Positions 7,093 through 15,882 are shown, counted from the first letter of the stretch. The stretch: DNA of 64,000 bases from Phycisphaera sp. (GCA_016125285.1 WGMA01000020.1:151916-215915); one strand, 5' to 3'. Notes: generated by a model not told the origin, from the sequence alone. A program made the numbers and translations.

Positions 7093-7695
7093 ATGATCCT
7101 GCTCATCGACAACTACGACAGCTTCACCTACAACCTCGTGCAGCGCATCGGGGAACTCGACGCGTCGCTGGACCTGCGTGTCGTGCGCAACGACAAGATC
7201 ACCGCCGACGAGGCCGAGGCGATGAAGCCCGAGCGCATCATCATCTCGCCCGGGCCCTGCACGCCCGAAGAGGGCGGCGTCAGCAACGACATCATCACAC
7301 GCTTCGAGGGCAAGGTTCCGATCTTCGGCGTCTGCCTCGGTCACCAGTGCATCGGCTACACGCACGGCATGACCGTCACCCGCAACTACCGCCTGATGCA
7401 CGGCAAGACCTCGCCCATCCACCACGACGGCCGCACCATCTTCGAAGGCCTGTCCAACCCGTTCACCGCCACGCGCTACCACAGCCTCGTGATCGTCCGC
7501 GACACCATCGACGAGTCGAAGTGGGAGGTCAGCGCGTGGACGGAAGAGGGCGAAGTGATGGGCGTTCGTCGCAAGTACGACGGCCCGCCGGTCGAGGGCG
7601 TGCAGTTCCACCCCGAAAGCTTCCTGACGACCGAGGGCCCGCTGCTGCTGGCCAACTTCCTGGGCCTGCCGCGGCCGACCGTCACGCCGATATAG
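7093..7695 (+). CDS. pabA: Class I glutamine amidotransferase (PabA/TrpG)
   Basis: 200 residues, normal for the small subunit of anthranilate or aminodeoxychorismate synthase. It starts MILLIDNYDSFTYNL, has ISPGPCTPEEGG, the nucleophile cysteine in GVCLGHQ and the HPE triad part in VQFHPESFLT. It hydrolyses glutamine and passes ammonia to TrpE or PabB. Neither partner gene is in the window, so the tryptophan and folate roles cannot be told apart, and one protein may serve both. The TAG stop is the first three bases of the composite palindrome at 7693-7777. Confidence 0.92.
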   Translation: MILLIDNYDSFTYNLVQRIGELDASLDLRVVRNDKITADEAEAMKPERIIISPGPCTPEEGGVSNDIITRFEGKVPIFGVCLGHQCIGYTHGMTVTRNYRLMHGKTSPIHHDGRTIFEGLSNPFTATRYHSLVIVRDTIDESKWEVSAWTEEGEVMGVRRKYDGPPVEGVQFHPESFLTTEGPLLLANFLGLPRPTVTPI

Positions 7696-7777
7696 CCCCC
7701 GGCTTGCCGGGGGACACCGCGGCGAATTCGGTACCACCGTGATATTCGGTCGATGACCCCGGGCGAGCCCAGGGCTA
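7693..7777. repeat. Composite palindrome, TAGCCCCC family
   Basis: Begins TAGCCCCCGGCTTGCCGGGG and ends CCCCGGGCGAGCCCAGGGCTA. Each end forms its own hairpin, and the two ends are also roughly inverted copies of each other. The first three bases are the stop codon of pabA (plus); the last three, read on the minus strand, are the stop codon TAG of the convergent M48 protease gene. The whole element is therefore the intergenic region. No T-run is present. Confidence 0.85.
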
Positions 7778-10096
7778 TGTGTTGCGCTGCTGATCCGCTT
7801 TCGCCTCGTCCTCCGCATCTTCCTTCGGCGGGTCGGGCAGCGGTTCGAGTCCGAGGGCGGTCTCGACCTGTTCAGCGGCGTGGGCGAGGTGCGCCATGCA
7901 GCGGAAGTAGAGCGTGACGAGCTGGTCGATCGTGCCTTCGGCCGCGCCGAACACCTCGCCGACGTTTTCCTTGCTGGTCGGCGGCTTGTGCAGCGCGTAG
8001 TCGCCGATGGTCACCACGCCGCGGACGTGACTGAACGGATACTTGTTGTGGCTCAGCGCGAGGCGGAGGTCCTTGACGAGGCAGCAGATGCGGTCGGAGC
8101 GTGCGAGGATGCTCTTGATCAGCGGGCCGTGCTGCTCGTTGCCGCCGAGGTTGTTCAGCAGCAGGCCGAACACCGCGAAGTGCTCGCGCAGGTCCTGCAC
8201 GCGTTTCCACACCGGCTGCAGCGCCGCGAGCGTGGCGAGCAGCTGGTTGCTCTCGTCCATCAGCCGCGCGCTGTCGGGCACCTTGCGTGTGATCGACGGA
8301 TGGCTGAGCAGCTGCAGCCCGCCGAGCAGGCGTTCGATCCCCGCGTCGCGGAACGCGGTGACGTGCGCGAGGCACTCGTTGCACTCGCGGTCCTTCTCCT
8401 CCTTGAGCCGGTTCGCGTCGACACGCGTGAACTTCTTGCCGCCGGTCGCCTCGGCCTTGAGGCCGAACATCGACGCCTGGAATCGCATCTCGGCGTCGAA
8501 CAGCGCCATGGCGAACGTCGCGTCGCGCCGCTTGGCGTCGGCCTCGTCGTAGCGTTTGAGCGTCGCCTTCACGTCGTCGACCGTCGCCATCATCTGGTCG
8601 CGCAGCGCCTTGACCCGCTGCGCGGTGGCGCGCGGGTCTTCGGGCTCGTGCAGCCGCGTGATCGGCAGGAACACCTGCTCGCAGCCGAGCAGCTGGCCGC
8701 GGAAGAATCGGAACAGCGTCTTGTGCGCCTCGTCGATCGCCGCCTGCTCGGCGAGCAGCTCGTCGGTGGGCACCAGGCCCTTCTGCGCGTCGAAGTCCGG
8801 GCCGATCGCGTCGCGGTAGTACCGCAGCGTGACCGCCTTGCACAGCCGGTCGTAGTCGCGGAACAGCACGGTCGACGGCGACTCGAGGTGAAAGACGCCC
8901 GGCGCGTGCTCGCGCTCGGCGCTGGCGATGCGGTCGGGCGTGGCGGGGTGCGTGTCGAACCAGCCGGTCTTCTCCTCGTCGACCAGCTCGCGCAGCTTCT
9001 TCATGACCTTCTCGTCGCTCTCGAGCTTGTCGGCGCTGGCGAGGATCATCTTGATCAGGTCGTCGCCGAGCCGGCCCTCGCGGAACGCCTCGCCGAGCCG
9101 GTCGTGCGCGGACTTGTTCGCGACGTTCAGCAGCGGGATGCGCCGCGACGTGACGGCGAAGTCGTCGCTTCCGGCCACACGCGCCTCGTAGCGGTCGGCG
9201 TCGTACTCCATGTGACGCAACATCGAGCAGCTGGCGGCGTGCCCGACGTGCATCAGCAGCCAGAGGATCTTCCGCGTGCACCAGACGAACAGGCGCGTCG
9301 CGTAGAGCACCAGCGCGATGAGGATGTGCGGGGCGTGCTCGGAGATCGCCTCGAGGCCGCGGTCCCAGGCGTCGCGTTCGTAGACCACGCGTGCGAACCA
9401 GCCGCTGACGCTGCGGATGACGTAGGTGACGCGCATGCCGCCGCCCTGGGCGAAGTGGCCGAACTCGTGCGCGAGCACGCCGGTGAGCTGGCGGAGGTTC
9501 AGCCCGCTGGCCAGCGGCAGGCCTATCGTCAGCACCAGGTCGCTGCCGAACAGGCTCCACACGCCGCGTCGCAGCGACGCCGAGGCGTTGACCTGCGCGT
9601 TGACGTCGATCCGCCGCGGCATCGGCGCGCCGACCGTCCGGCACAGCGCCTCGACGTAGGCGAACAGCCGCGGCTGGTCCTCGCGTGTGAGCGTCAGCGG
9701 CGGGGCGTCCTTCTTGCGCGGGGCGAACAGCGGCTTGATCATGAACAGCACGCCGATGCTCCCGCAGATCACCGCGACGATGTACCAGAACCCCACGTCC
9801 TTCGGCGCGTAGTGATACAGCGCCCAAGCCGTGCCCGCCGTCAGGCCCACGTACACCAGCGGCAGCAGCACCATGAACAGCGCCACGACCGCCAGCGTCA
9901 GCCGGTACATCGCCGACACGCGCACCGGCTCGATCGGCGCCACAAACGGCGCGAGCAACTCGGCGTCGGTCACCGCGTCGTACAGCGGCGCGGGTTGCGA
10001 CGTCGGCGCGGACAGCGGCGCGACGGGCGCGTGCGACGTCGACAACGGCGGCGGCGACAGCGTCTCGGCGGGCATCCTCTGTGATTCGTTCGACAT
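7775..10096 (-). CDS. M48-family membrane zinc metalloprotease
   Basis: 773 residues from the ATG at 10096; a GTG at 10123 is possible. After a proline-rich N terminus, two hydrophobic segments lie near 65-90 and 103-122. The M48 site follows, with HEFGH at 210-214 (zinc ligands H210 and H214, catalytic E211), more hydrophobic segments, and the third-ligand region HMEYDADRYEA. HPATPDRI further on is also typical of M48 proteins. About 400 C-terminal residues are alpha-helical and charged with no motif I recognise; the family core is nearer 300 residues. The catalytic site probably faces the cytosolic membrane side, for protein quality control. Convergent with pabA. Confidence 0.85.
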   Translation of the reverse strand: MSNESQRMPAETLSPPPLSTSHAPVAPLSAPTSQPAPLYDAVTDAELLAPFVAPIEPVRVSAMYRLTLAVVALFMVLLPLVYVGLTAGTAWALYHYAPKDVGFWYIVAVICGSIGVLFMIKPLFAPRKKDAPPLTLTREDQPRLFAYVEALCRTVGAPMPRRIDVNAQVNASASLRRGVWSLFGSDLVLTIGLPLASGLNLRQLTGVLAHEFGHFAQGGGMRVTYVIRSVSGWFARVVYERDAWDRGLEAISEHAPHILIALVLYATRLFVWCTRKILWLLMHVGHAASCSMLRHMEYDADRYEARVAGSDDFAVTSRRIPLLNVANKSAHDRLGEAFREGRLGDDLIKMILASADKLESDEKVMKKLRELVDEEKTGWFDTHPATPDRIASAEREHAPGVFHLESPSTVLFRDYDRLCKAVTLRYYRDAIGPDFDAQKGLVPTDELLAEQAAIDEAHKTLFRFFRGQLLGCEQVFLPITRLHEPEDPRATAQRVKALRDQMMATVDDVKATLKRYDEADAKRRDATFAMALFDAEMRFQASMFGLKAEATGGKKFTRVDANRLKEEKDRECNECLAHVTAFRDAGIERLLGGLQLLSHPSITRKVPDSARLMDESNQLLATLAALQPVWKRVQDLREHFAVFGLLLNNLGGNEQHGPLIKSILARSDRICCLVKDLRLALSHNKYPFSHVRGVVTIGDYALHKPPTSKENVGEVFGAAEGTIDQLVTLYFRCMAHLAHAAEQVETALGLEPLPDPPKEDAEDEAKADQQRNT

Positions 10097-10171
10097 GCCA
10101 ACGTCCCCCGACGGAGCACTCACGGAACGCGGGCATTGTAGCCCAACCGTGCGGCCCGCGGGGCGTCGGCG

Positions 10172-11500
10172 CTACTTCTTTACGCCGACCTCACCGACGA
10201 TCTCGAAGCGGCTGCCCATCGCCTTGAGCTGATCGAGCTGCCGCTGGCCGATCGTCAGCGTCAGCGTCGCGTGCGTGGTGTCGTAGTCGCGACCGGAGAT
10301 CTTGGCGCGGTTCTCGAGGAAGTTCATCGCCTTGCCGTCGGACAGCGGCACGCGCAGCGTCAGCGTGCGCGACCGGCCGCGCTGGTGCTCGCGCACGACC
10401 TCGACGAGCCGGTCGACGCCGTCGCCCGTCGCCGCGCTGATCGCCAGCGACTTCGGCTCGCGCTGCTGCCACAGCAGCAGCTGCGCGTTGTCGGGCAGGC
10501 GGTCGGCCTTGTTGAGCACCAGCAGCTGCTGCTGATCGTCTGCCCCGATGTCGCCCAGCACGTTGCGGACCGTCCGCAGGTGATCCTCCGCGTGCGCGTC
10601 GGACACGTCGAGCACGGTGATCAGCAGGTCGGAGTGGATCGACTCCTCGAGCGTGGCGCGGAACGACGCGACGAGGTGGTGGGGCAGGTCGCGGACGAAC
10701 CCGACGGTGTCGGACAGCATCACCGCGTCGCCGCCGCCGAGGTCCCAGCGTCGCGTCCGCGTGTCGAGCGTCGCGAACAGCTTGTCGGCGACGTACACGT
10801 CCTCGCCGGTGACCTTGTTGAACAGCGTGGACTTGCCGGCGTTGGTGTAGCCGACGAGGCCGACGGTGTAGAAGTCGGTGTTGCGCGCCTTGACCTCGCG
10901 CCGCTTGCGGTCCTGGATGCGGTCGATCTCGCGGCGGAGCTCGGCCTTGCGGCGCTGGACGATGCGGCGGTCGGTCTCGATCTGCTGCTCGCCGGGGCCG
11001 CGCGTGCCGATGCCCGCGCCCGCGCCGGCGCCGATGCGCTCGAGGTGGCTCCACATGGCGCGGAGCCGCGGGTACGTGTACTCGAGCTGCGCCAGCTCGA
11101 CCTGCAGCTTCGCCTCGTGCGTGCGCGCCCGGCTGGCGAAGATGTCGAGGATCAGCTCGCTGCGGTCGAGCACCTTGATCTCGACGATCTTCTCGATGTT
11201 ACGGATTTGTGACGGAGACAGGTCGTTGTCGAACACGAGGACCTGTGCGTCGTGGGCCCGCACGAGGTCGGCGATCTCGTCGAGCTTGCCCGAGCCGATG
11301 TACGTGCCGGCGTCGGGCCGCTGCTTGATCTGGTAGATCTCGTCGACCACGATCGCCCCGGCCGCCTCCGCGAGCGATCGCAGCTCGTCGAACGGATCGG
11401 TGGGGGCCTTCGTGCGGTGATCGAGCCCCGGCGCGCTGTGCAGCACGGCCGCGAGCACGGCTTTTTCCTTGCGTACGGATGTCACGATCGACTCGGTCAT
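10172..11500 (-). CDS. hflX: GTPase HflX
   Basis: 442 residues. The N-terminal domain has TYIGSGKLDEI and VFDNDLSPSQIRNIE, followed by a coiled helical linker with GAGAGAGIGTRGPGE. The GTPase domain starts near 212, with the P-loop GYTNAGKST at 217-225, DTVGFVRDLPHHLV and NKAD. The C-terminal extension is present. HflX is a ribosome-associated GTPase that splits stalled or stress-inactivated ribosomes. The gene stands alone: the neighbouring M48 gene starts 75 bases past its stop, and hfq, its partner in many proteobacteria, is not here. Confidence 0.95.
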   Translation of the reverse strand: MTESIVTSVRKEKAVLAAVLHSAPGLDHRTKAPTDPFDELRSLAEAAGAIVVDEIYQIKQRPDAGTYIGSGKLDEIADLVRAHDAQVLVFDNDLSPSQIRNIEKIVEIKVLDRSELILDIFASRARTHEAKLQVELAQLEYTYPRLRAMWSHLERIGAGAGAGIGTRGPGEQQIETDRRIVQRRKAELRREIDRIQDRKRREVKARNTDFYTVGLVGYTNAGKSTLFNKVTGEDVYVADKLFATLDTRTRRWDLGGGDAVMLSDTVGFVRDLPHHLVASFRATLEESIHSDLLITVLDVSDAHAEDHLRTVRNVLGDIGADDQQQLLVLNKADRLPDNAQLLLWQQREPKSLAISAATGDGVDRLVEVVREHQRGRSRTLTLRVPLSDGKAMNFLENRAKISGRDYDTTHATLTLTIGQRQLDQLKAMGSRFEIVGEVGVKK

Positions 11501-11672
11501 GCATGCATCGTAGCAGGTGGCGGGGGTTGGAGGCTTGAGGCGGGGGTCGGGGAGGCGGTCGCGCCGGTTTCTCGCGCCGAGCCCGAACCGCCGCGGATCG
11601 ATTTTCGAACTACCCGTGAGCCTCGGTGTTGCCTAAGATGGGGAGGCCCTAACCTACGGGAGTTCGACACAT

Positions 11673-13232
11673 ATGAATCGGATCAAGTTCGAGATGATGT
11701 TGCTGGCCCTGCTGGCTGGCGTTTTCCTTGGCCGCAGCACCGACTCGATCGCACGCGGCGACGCCTACGAGTTCTTCGACACGCTGGTGGATGTCCGCTC
11801 GGAGATCACCCGCTACTACTACGAAGAGCCCGATCAGAAGAAGATGATGGAGGGCGCGATCGAGGGCATGGTCAACACGCTCAACGATCCGCACACCACG
11901 TACTTCTCGCCCGAGGTGCTCAAGGCGTTCGACAAGCAGACCCGCGGCAGCTTCAGCGGCATCGGCGCGGAGATCAGCTCGGAGAACGGGCTGCTGACGA
12001 TCGTCAGCCCGCTCGAGGACAGCCCCGCGTTCAAGGCCGGCATCCAGGCCGGCGACGTCATCATGCTCATCAACGGCGAGGCGACCGACGGGCTGACCAC
12101 GCAGCAGGCGGTCGAGAAGATCACCGGCCCCGAGGGCACCGACGTCGTGCTCAAGATCCGCCACGTCGACGGGATGGAGAAAGAGATCACCATCACCCGC
12201 AAGCGCATCCAGATCCAGACCGTCAAGGGATTCACACGCGACGGCGAGCACCACTGGGACTTCATGCTGGATAAGGAAGCGAAGATCGGCTACGTGCGGA
12301 TCACGCAGTTCTCGGACCCGACGGCCGACGCGCTCAAGGAAGCGCTCGACAAGCTCAAGGCCGACGGCGCCAAGGGCCTGATCATCGACCTGCGATTCAA
12401 CCCCGGCGGTCTGCTGGAGCAGGCGATCCGCATCAGCGACATGTTCCTCAAGTCGGGGCGTATCGTCTCGACGAAGGGCCGCACGAGCCCCGAGCGCGTC
12501 TGGGACGCCCAGGCCGAGACCGAGGCGGACTTCCCGCTGATCGTGATGGTCAACGAGTTCAGCGCGTCGGCCAGCGAGATCGTGTCGGGCGCGTTGAAGG
12601 ACAACGGCCGGGCGACGATCCTCGGCACGCGCAGCTACGGCAAGGGGTCGGTGCAGCAGGTCATGGGCCTCCGCAGCGGCGCCGGCGCGATCAAGCTGAC
12701 CACGGCGCACTACTACCTGCCGTCCGGCCGCAACATCCACAAGCTGCCCGGCGCCGACGTGTGGGGCGTCGACCCCAACGACGGGTTCTACGTGCCGATG
12801 AACCTGGACCAGATCCGCAAGATGAACGAGATGCGCCGCGACAGCGACGTGATCCGCGGCGACGACGGCAAGGGCGGCGACCTGCCCGAACGCATCACCC
12901 CCGAGTGGCTCAAGGACAAGCAGGCCGACCTCCAGCTGTCCGCGGCCCTCGAATCGATGCTCGCGAAGGTCAGCACCGGCGATTTCAAGAAGGTCGGCGC
13001 CTCCAACGCCACGCTCATGGCCTACGTCACCGAGCGTGACATGCTCGAGCAGCAGCGCAAGCGCGGCCTGGAAGCGATGGCGAAGATCAACGAGAAGATC
13101 AAGGAACTCGACGACAAGGTCGCCCACATCAAGGCCGGTGAGAAGATCGTCGTGTCGCCCGACGTCGTGGCCCCCGCGCCGGACCTCAAGGTCGACAAGC
13201 CGGCGAAGGACCCGGCCCCGGCGAACAACTGA
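11673..13232 (+). CDS. ctpA: C-terminal processing protease, S41A (CtpA)
   Basis: 519 residues. A short N-terminal hydrophobic segment (residues 6-20) acts as signal or anchor. A PDZ domain covers about 95-175 (GIGAEI, AGIQAGDVIMLINGE), then the S41 core follows with IGYVRITQF and IIDLRFNPGG. The catalytic serine is S299 in EFSASASE and the general base is K324 in SYGKGSVQ. It cleaves proteins at the C terminus in the periplasm. A charged helical tail after residue 415 ends in a lysine/proline-rich stretch. The ATG at 11673 is 13 bases after CGGGAG, and an intrinsic terminator follows. Confidence 0.93.
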   Translation: MNRIKFEMMLLALLAGVFLGRSTDSIARGDAYEFFDTLVDVRSEITRYYYEEPDQKKMMEGAIEGMVNTLNDPHTTYFSPEVLKAFDKQTRGSFSGIGAEISSENGLLTIVSPLEDSPAFKAGIQAGDVIMLINGEATDGLTTQQAVEKITGPEGTDVVLKIRHVDGMEKEITITRKRIQIQTVKGFTRDGEHHWDFMLDKEAKIGYVRITQFSDPTADALKEALDKLKADGAKGLIIDLRFNPGGLLEQAIRISDMFLKSGRIVSTKGRTSPERVWDAQAETEADFPLIVMVNEFSASASEIVSGALKDNGRATILGTRSYGKGSVQQVMGLRSGAGAIKLTTAHYYLPSGRNIHKLPGADVWGVDPNDGFYVPMNLDQIRKMNEMRRDSDVIRGDDGKGGDLPERITPEWLKDKQADLQLSAALESMLAKVSTGDFKKVGASNATLMAYVTERDMLEQQRKRGLEAMAKINEKIKELDDKVAHIKAGEKIVVSPDVVAPAPDLKVDKPAKDPAPANN

Positions 13233-13261
13233 TCGCCCGCCGCGTTTCACACAGAGCAAAG

Positions 13262-13292
13262 AGCCCCGGTCGAGTCGGCCGGGGCTTTTTTT
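13262..13292 (+). terminator. Intrinsic terminator of ctpA
   Basis: AGCCCCGG and CCGGGGCT form a strong stem around a GTCGAGTCGG-type loop, followed by seven Ts. It begins 30 bases past the ctpA stop and is the clearest intrinsic terminator in the window. Confidence 0.92.
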
Positions 13293-13354
13293 GTGCCCGC
13301 CCGAGGCGGACGCTTCGCCAGCGGATCTTGCGGCGTCGGCTGCGGCGGGTCGCG

Positions 13355-13383
13355 TTGCCCGCCCCCAGCCGCGCCGCTACACT
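13355..13383 (+). promoter_or_regulatory. Candidate sigma-70-like promoter
   Basis: TTGCCC at 13355-13360, a 17-base spacer, then TACACT at 13378-13383, four of six matches to each consensus hexamer. It lies just after the ctpA terminator and about 55 bases before the start of the TPR-type gene, which is where a new promoter is needed. Confidence 0.45.
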
Positions 13384-13439
13384 GTTCGGCTACCGATTGC
13401 ACGGACCGAACGCCCCTTAACAGCAGGCCCGCACACGCC

Positions 13440-14282
13440 ATGGACAGCCAGGAACGCCACGAAATCAAGCAGAACGATCTGGAGTACTTCATCACCCACT
13501 TCGGGGAGTACTGGCAGAAGTACGGCATGACCACCATGATCGTGATCCTCGCGTTCCTCGTGGGCGTGCTGGGCATGCGGTGGTGGAACTCGCACGCGAT
13601 CACGGCCAAGGAGGCGGCCTACGCGGAGCTGGCCGAGACGGACTCGCCGCAGATCATTCAGGACGTGGCGGCGCGTCACGACGGCGTGGATCACTTCAGC
13701 GGCTACGCGCTGCTCAAGGCCGCGGACAACAGCTACCGCTCGGCGTTGGGGCTGATGCCGAACCAGTCGCCCGCGGGCGCCGCCGCGCCGGCCGCCAATG
13801 ACGAGGAGCGTGACCGCAAGCTCAAGGACGCCGCGACGCTGTACGAGCGCGTGATCAATCTCGATCAGTCGAAGCTGCAGGTGCTCAACGCCCGTTTCGG
13901 GCTGGCGGCGACGTACGAGTCGCTGCGTGAGTTTGGCAAGGCCGCCGAGCAGTACGGCAAGATCCAGGCCGACGCCGGCGACAGCTGGCCGAGCCTCGCG
14001 GAGAAGGCCGGGAAGCTCGCGGCGAACCTCGACACGGTCGCCGAGCCGGTGACGTTCCCGGCGCCGGCGCCGCCGAAGCTGGGCGGCGATCTGCCCGCCG
14101 GTCACCCGCCGCTGGGCCCGCTCGGTCCGCTCGCGCCGCAGGGCCCGCCGACACCCACGCGGCCCACGCCGCTGCTGCCGCAGCTCGACCCGGCCAACCT
14201 GCCGAACACCGGCGCGAGCAAGCCGCTGCTGCCGGACACGGACAAGCCGGCGGACGATGCGCCGAAGTCTGACGGCAAGTGA
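13440..14282 (+). CDS. Membrane-anchored TPR-like (YfgM-type) protein
   Basis: 280 residues from the ATG at 13440; upstream codons in this frame are spacer and terminator. A charged N terminus (DLEYFITHFGEYWQKYG) is followed by one transmembrane helix near 32-48 ending in WWNSHA. Helical repeats come next, with LYERVINLDQSKLQVLNARFG and ATYESLREFGKAAEQY resembling tetratricopeptide units. The last 90 residues are proline-rich. The layout resembles YfgM/ancillary translocon proteins that face the periplasm, but the proline tail is not part of that family. Role is inferred, perhaps envelope protein scaffolding. Confidence 0.6.
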   Translation: MDSQERHEIKQNDLEYFITHFGEYWQKYGMTTMIVILAFLVGVLGMRWWNSHAITAKEAAYAELAETDSPQIIQDVAARHDGVDHFSGYALLKAADNSYRSALGLMPNQSPAGAAAPAANDEERDRKLKDAATLYERVINLDQSKLQVLNARFGLAATYESLREFGKAAEQYGKIQADAGDSWPSLAEKAGKLAANLDTVAEPVTFPAPAPPKLGGDLPAGHPPLGPLGPLAPQGPPTPTRPTPLLPQLDPANLPNTGASKPLLPDTDKPADDAPKSDGK

Positions 14283-14308
14283 TCGGCACGGTGAGACGCG
14301 TCAGCGGA

Positions 14309-14410
14309 TTTGTCATTGATCATTTGTCATTGATCATTTTTCATTTGTCGCTTCCTGCGACGCCGGTTGTGCCTTACTTAAATGACCAATGACCAATGAC
14401 CAATGATAAA
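14309..14410. repeat. Heptad-repeat hairpin D
   Basis: Arms 14309-14339 and 14380-14410 (31 nt, 27 matches) around a 40-nt loop. The left arm alternates TTTGTCA and TTGATCA; the right arm is CAATGAC-type heptads ending in TGATAAA. The loop contains a small GTCGC-TTCCT-GCGAC hairpin, like that in hairpin C. It lies between the TPR gene stop and the rluD start, ending 38 bases before the latter. Confidence 0.9.
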
Positions 14411-14447
14411 TTCCCCTTGACGCCGTTTCTCACACCACCGCACCCCC

Positions 14448-15638
14448 ATGGCTGATCGCTCCGACAACTTCCGACCGCTGCCGATTGACGAAGGCGACGC
14501 CGTCGTTGAGTCCGACGGTGCGCAGCATCAGCGGTTCATCCTCAAGCGTGACGTGCACCGCCGCCTCGATCTGTACCTGCAGTCGCACCTCGAGGGCCTG
14601 AGCCGGTCGCGCCTCCAGAAGCTGATCAACGAGGGCGCGGTGACGGTGAACGGCAAGACGCCCAAGTCGTCGACGATCCTGCGCGACGGCGACGTGGTTG
14701 ACGTGCTCGTGCCGCCGCCGTCGCTCAAGCAGATCCCCGCCGAGGACATCCCCATCGAGATCCTCTACGAGGATGAGCACATCATCGTCGTCAACAAGCA
14801 GGCGGACCTCGTCGTGCACCCCGCACGGTCGAACCTGCACGGCACGCTGGTCAACGCGCTGGCGTGGCACTTCAAGGACGTCGCGGCCAACGGGCTCGAG
14901 GCGCTGTCGAGCATCGGCGTCGACGAGTTCCGCCCCGGCATCATCCACCGCCTCGACAAGGACACCACCGGCGCGATGGTCGTCGCGAAGACCGACGACG
15001 CGCACGGGAAGATCGGCCGGCAGTTCGAGCTGCGGACCGTGCAGAAGTACTACATCGCGATCGTGCACGGCGAGATGAAGCCGCCGGGCGACGTGATCGA
15101 TCAGCCGATCGGCAAGCACCAGACAGTCACCGAGGCGTACGCCGTGCGCCACGACCGCCACGGCCGCCCGTCCGTGACGATCTACCGCGTGCGCGAGGTG
15201 TACGACGGGTTCAGCATGGTTGAGCTCGAACTGAAGACCGGCCGGACGCACCAGATCCGCGTGCACCTCGGCTTCCTCGGCCACCCGATCGTCAGCGATA
15301 TCATCTACGGCGGCGAGCCGATCGGCGAACCGGAAATCGCCGAGCCGCCGCACGCCGCGGGGTCGACGCCGTTCGTGACGTTCGCCCGCAAGAAGGACGA
15401 CGGCGTGAAGATCTGGGACGCGATGGGCAAGCGCGACGACCTGATCCTCCGCCGCCCCGCGCTGCACGCCGCGGTGCTGCAGTTCGACCACCCCGCGACC
15501 GGCCAGCGCATGACCTTCACCGCGCCGCTGCACAACGACATGGCCGCACTCATCCACCGCCTCCGCGCCGACCGCCCGAAGTCCGGCCCGCTGACCGCCG
15601 ACGGCGCGGTGGTGGATCTCGACAAGCTGGTAACGTGA
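14448..15638 (+). CDS. rluD: 23S rRNA pseudouridine synthase, RluA/RluD family
   Basis: 396 residues. An S4 RNA-binding domain near 30-85 (RLDLYLQSHLEGLSRSRLQ, then LINEGAVTVNGK) precedes the catalytic domain. HRLDKDTTG near 167 holds the catalytic aspartate, and KTGRTHQIRVHLGFLGHPI is the usual late motif. The C terminus has an insert of about 35 residues before the last strand compared with typical 320-residue members. It converts uridine to pseudouridine in large-subunit rRNA; the precise target sites cannot be read off. The ATG lies downstream of hairpin D and lacks a clear Shine-Dalgarno sequence. Confidence 0.92.
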   Translation: MADRSDNFRPLPIDEGDAVVESDGAQHQRFILKRDVHRRLDLYLQSHLEGLSRSRLQKLINEGAVTVNGKTPKSSTILRDGDVVDVLVPPPSLKQIPAEDIPIEILYEDEHIIVVNKQADLVVHPARSNLHGTLVNALAWHFKDVAANGLEALSSIGVDEFRPGIIHRLDKDTTGAMVVAKTDDAHGKIGRQFELRTVQKYYIAIVHGEMKPPGDVIDQPIGKHQTVTEAYAVRHDRHGRPSVTIYRVREVYDGFSMVELELKTGRTHQIRVHLGFLGHPIVSDIIYGGEPIGEPEIAEPPHAAGSTPFVTFARKKDDGVKIWDAMGKRDDLILRRPALHAAVLQFDHPATGQRMTFTAPLHNDMAALIHRLRADRPKSGPLTADGAVVDLDKLVT

Positions 15639-15654
15639 CGAGCCGGTTCCCGCG

Positions 15655-15660
15655 TATAAT
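15655..15660 (+). promoter_or_regulatory. TATAAT box close to a start codon
   Basis: A perfect TATAAT lies six bases before the ATG of the 71-residue protein gene at 15667, within the 28-base gap after rluD. If used, the transcript would begin at or near the start codon, giving a leaderless message. No good -35 hexamer is seen at 17 bases. Confidence 0.4.
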
Positions 15661-15666
15661 TCAACG

Positions 15667-15882
15667 ATGGCGGTCAAGCACCAAGACATTGAGCTGTTGG
15701 ACGCCGAAATGGTGGCGGTCCTTCGCCAGCGCAGCGGGTACGAGCGGGTCCAGTCGACGTTCGACATGATGGAATTTGGCCGGGACATGGTGCTTGAGGC
15801 CGTGCGGCAACAACACCCCCAGTGGCCCGACGATCAGGTCCGGCGTGAAGCGATGCGGAGACTGTTCGGTGACGCCATCTGA
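15667..15882 (+). CDS. Small acidic protein, partner of nucleotidyltransferase
   Basis: 71 residues, predicted soluble and helical, with LLDAEMVAVLRQRSGYERV and VLEAVRQQHPQWPDDQVRRE. I do not know a named family, though short proteins with an R-Q-Q-H-P-x-W-x-D block are, from memory, common in planctomycete genomes. The gene overlaps the following nucleotidyltransferase by 14 bases in another frame, so the pair is translationally coupled. By size and position it could be the antitoxin-like half of a two-gene unit; that is inference. Confidence 0.65.
   Translation: MAVKHQDIELLDAEMVAVLRQRSGYERVQSTFDMMEFGRDMVLEAVRQQHPQWPDDQVRREAMRRLFGDAI

Noticed and set aside
7880..10084. 734-codon open frame on the plus strand
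   Set aside because: Shadow of the M48 protease, which has HEFGH and membrane helices on the other strand.
14309..14410. Heptad runs considered as a CRISPR array
   Set aside because: Units are 7 bases with no spacers, and the two arms are inverted to each other. No cas genes are near.
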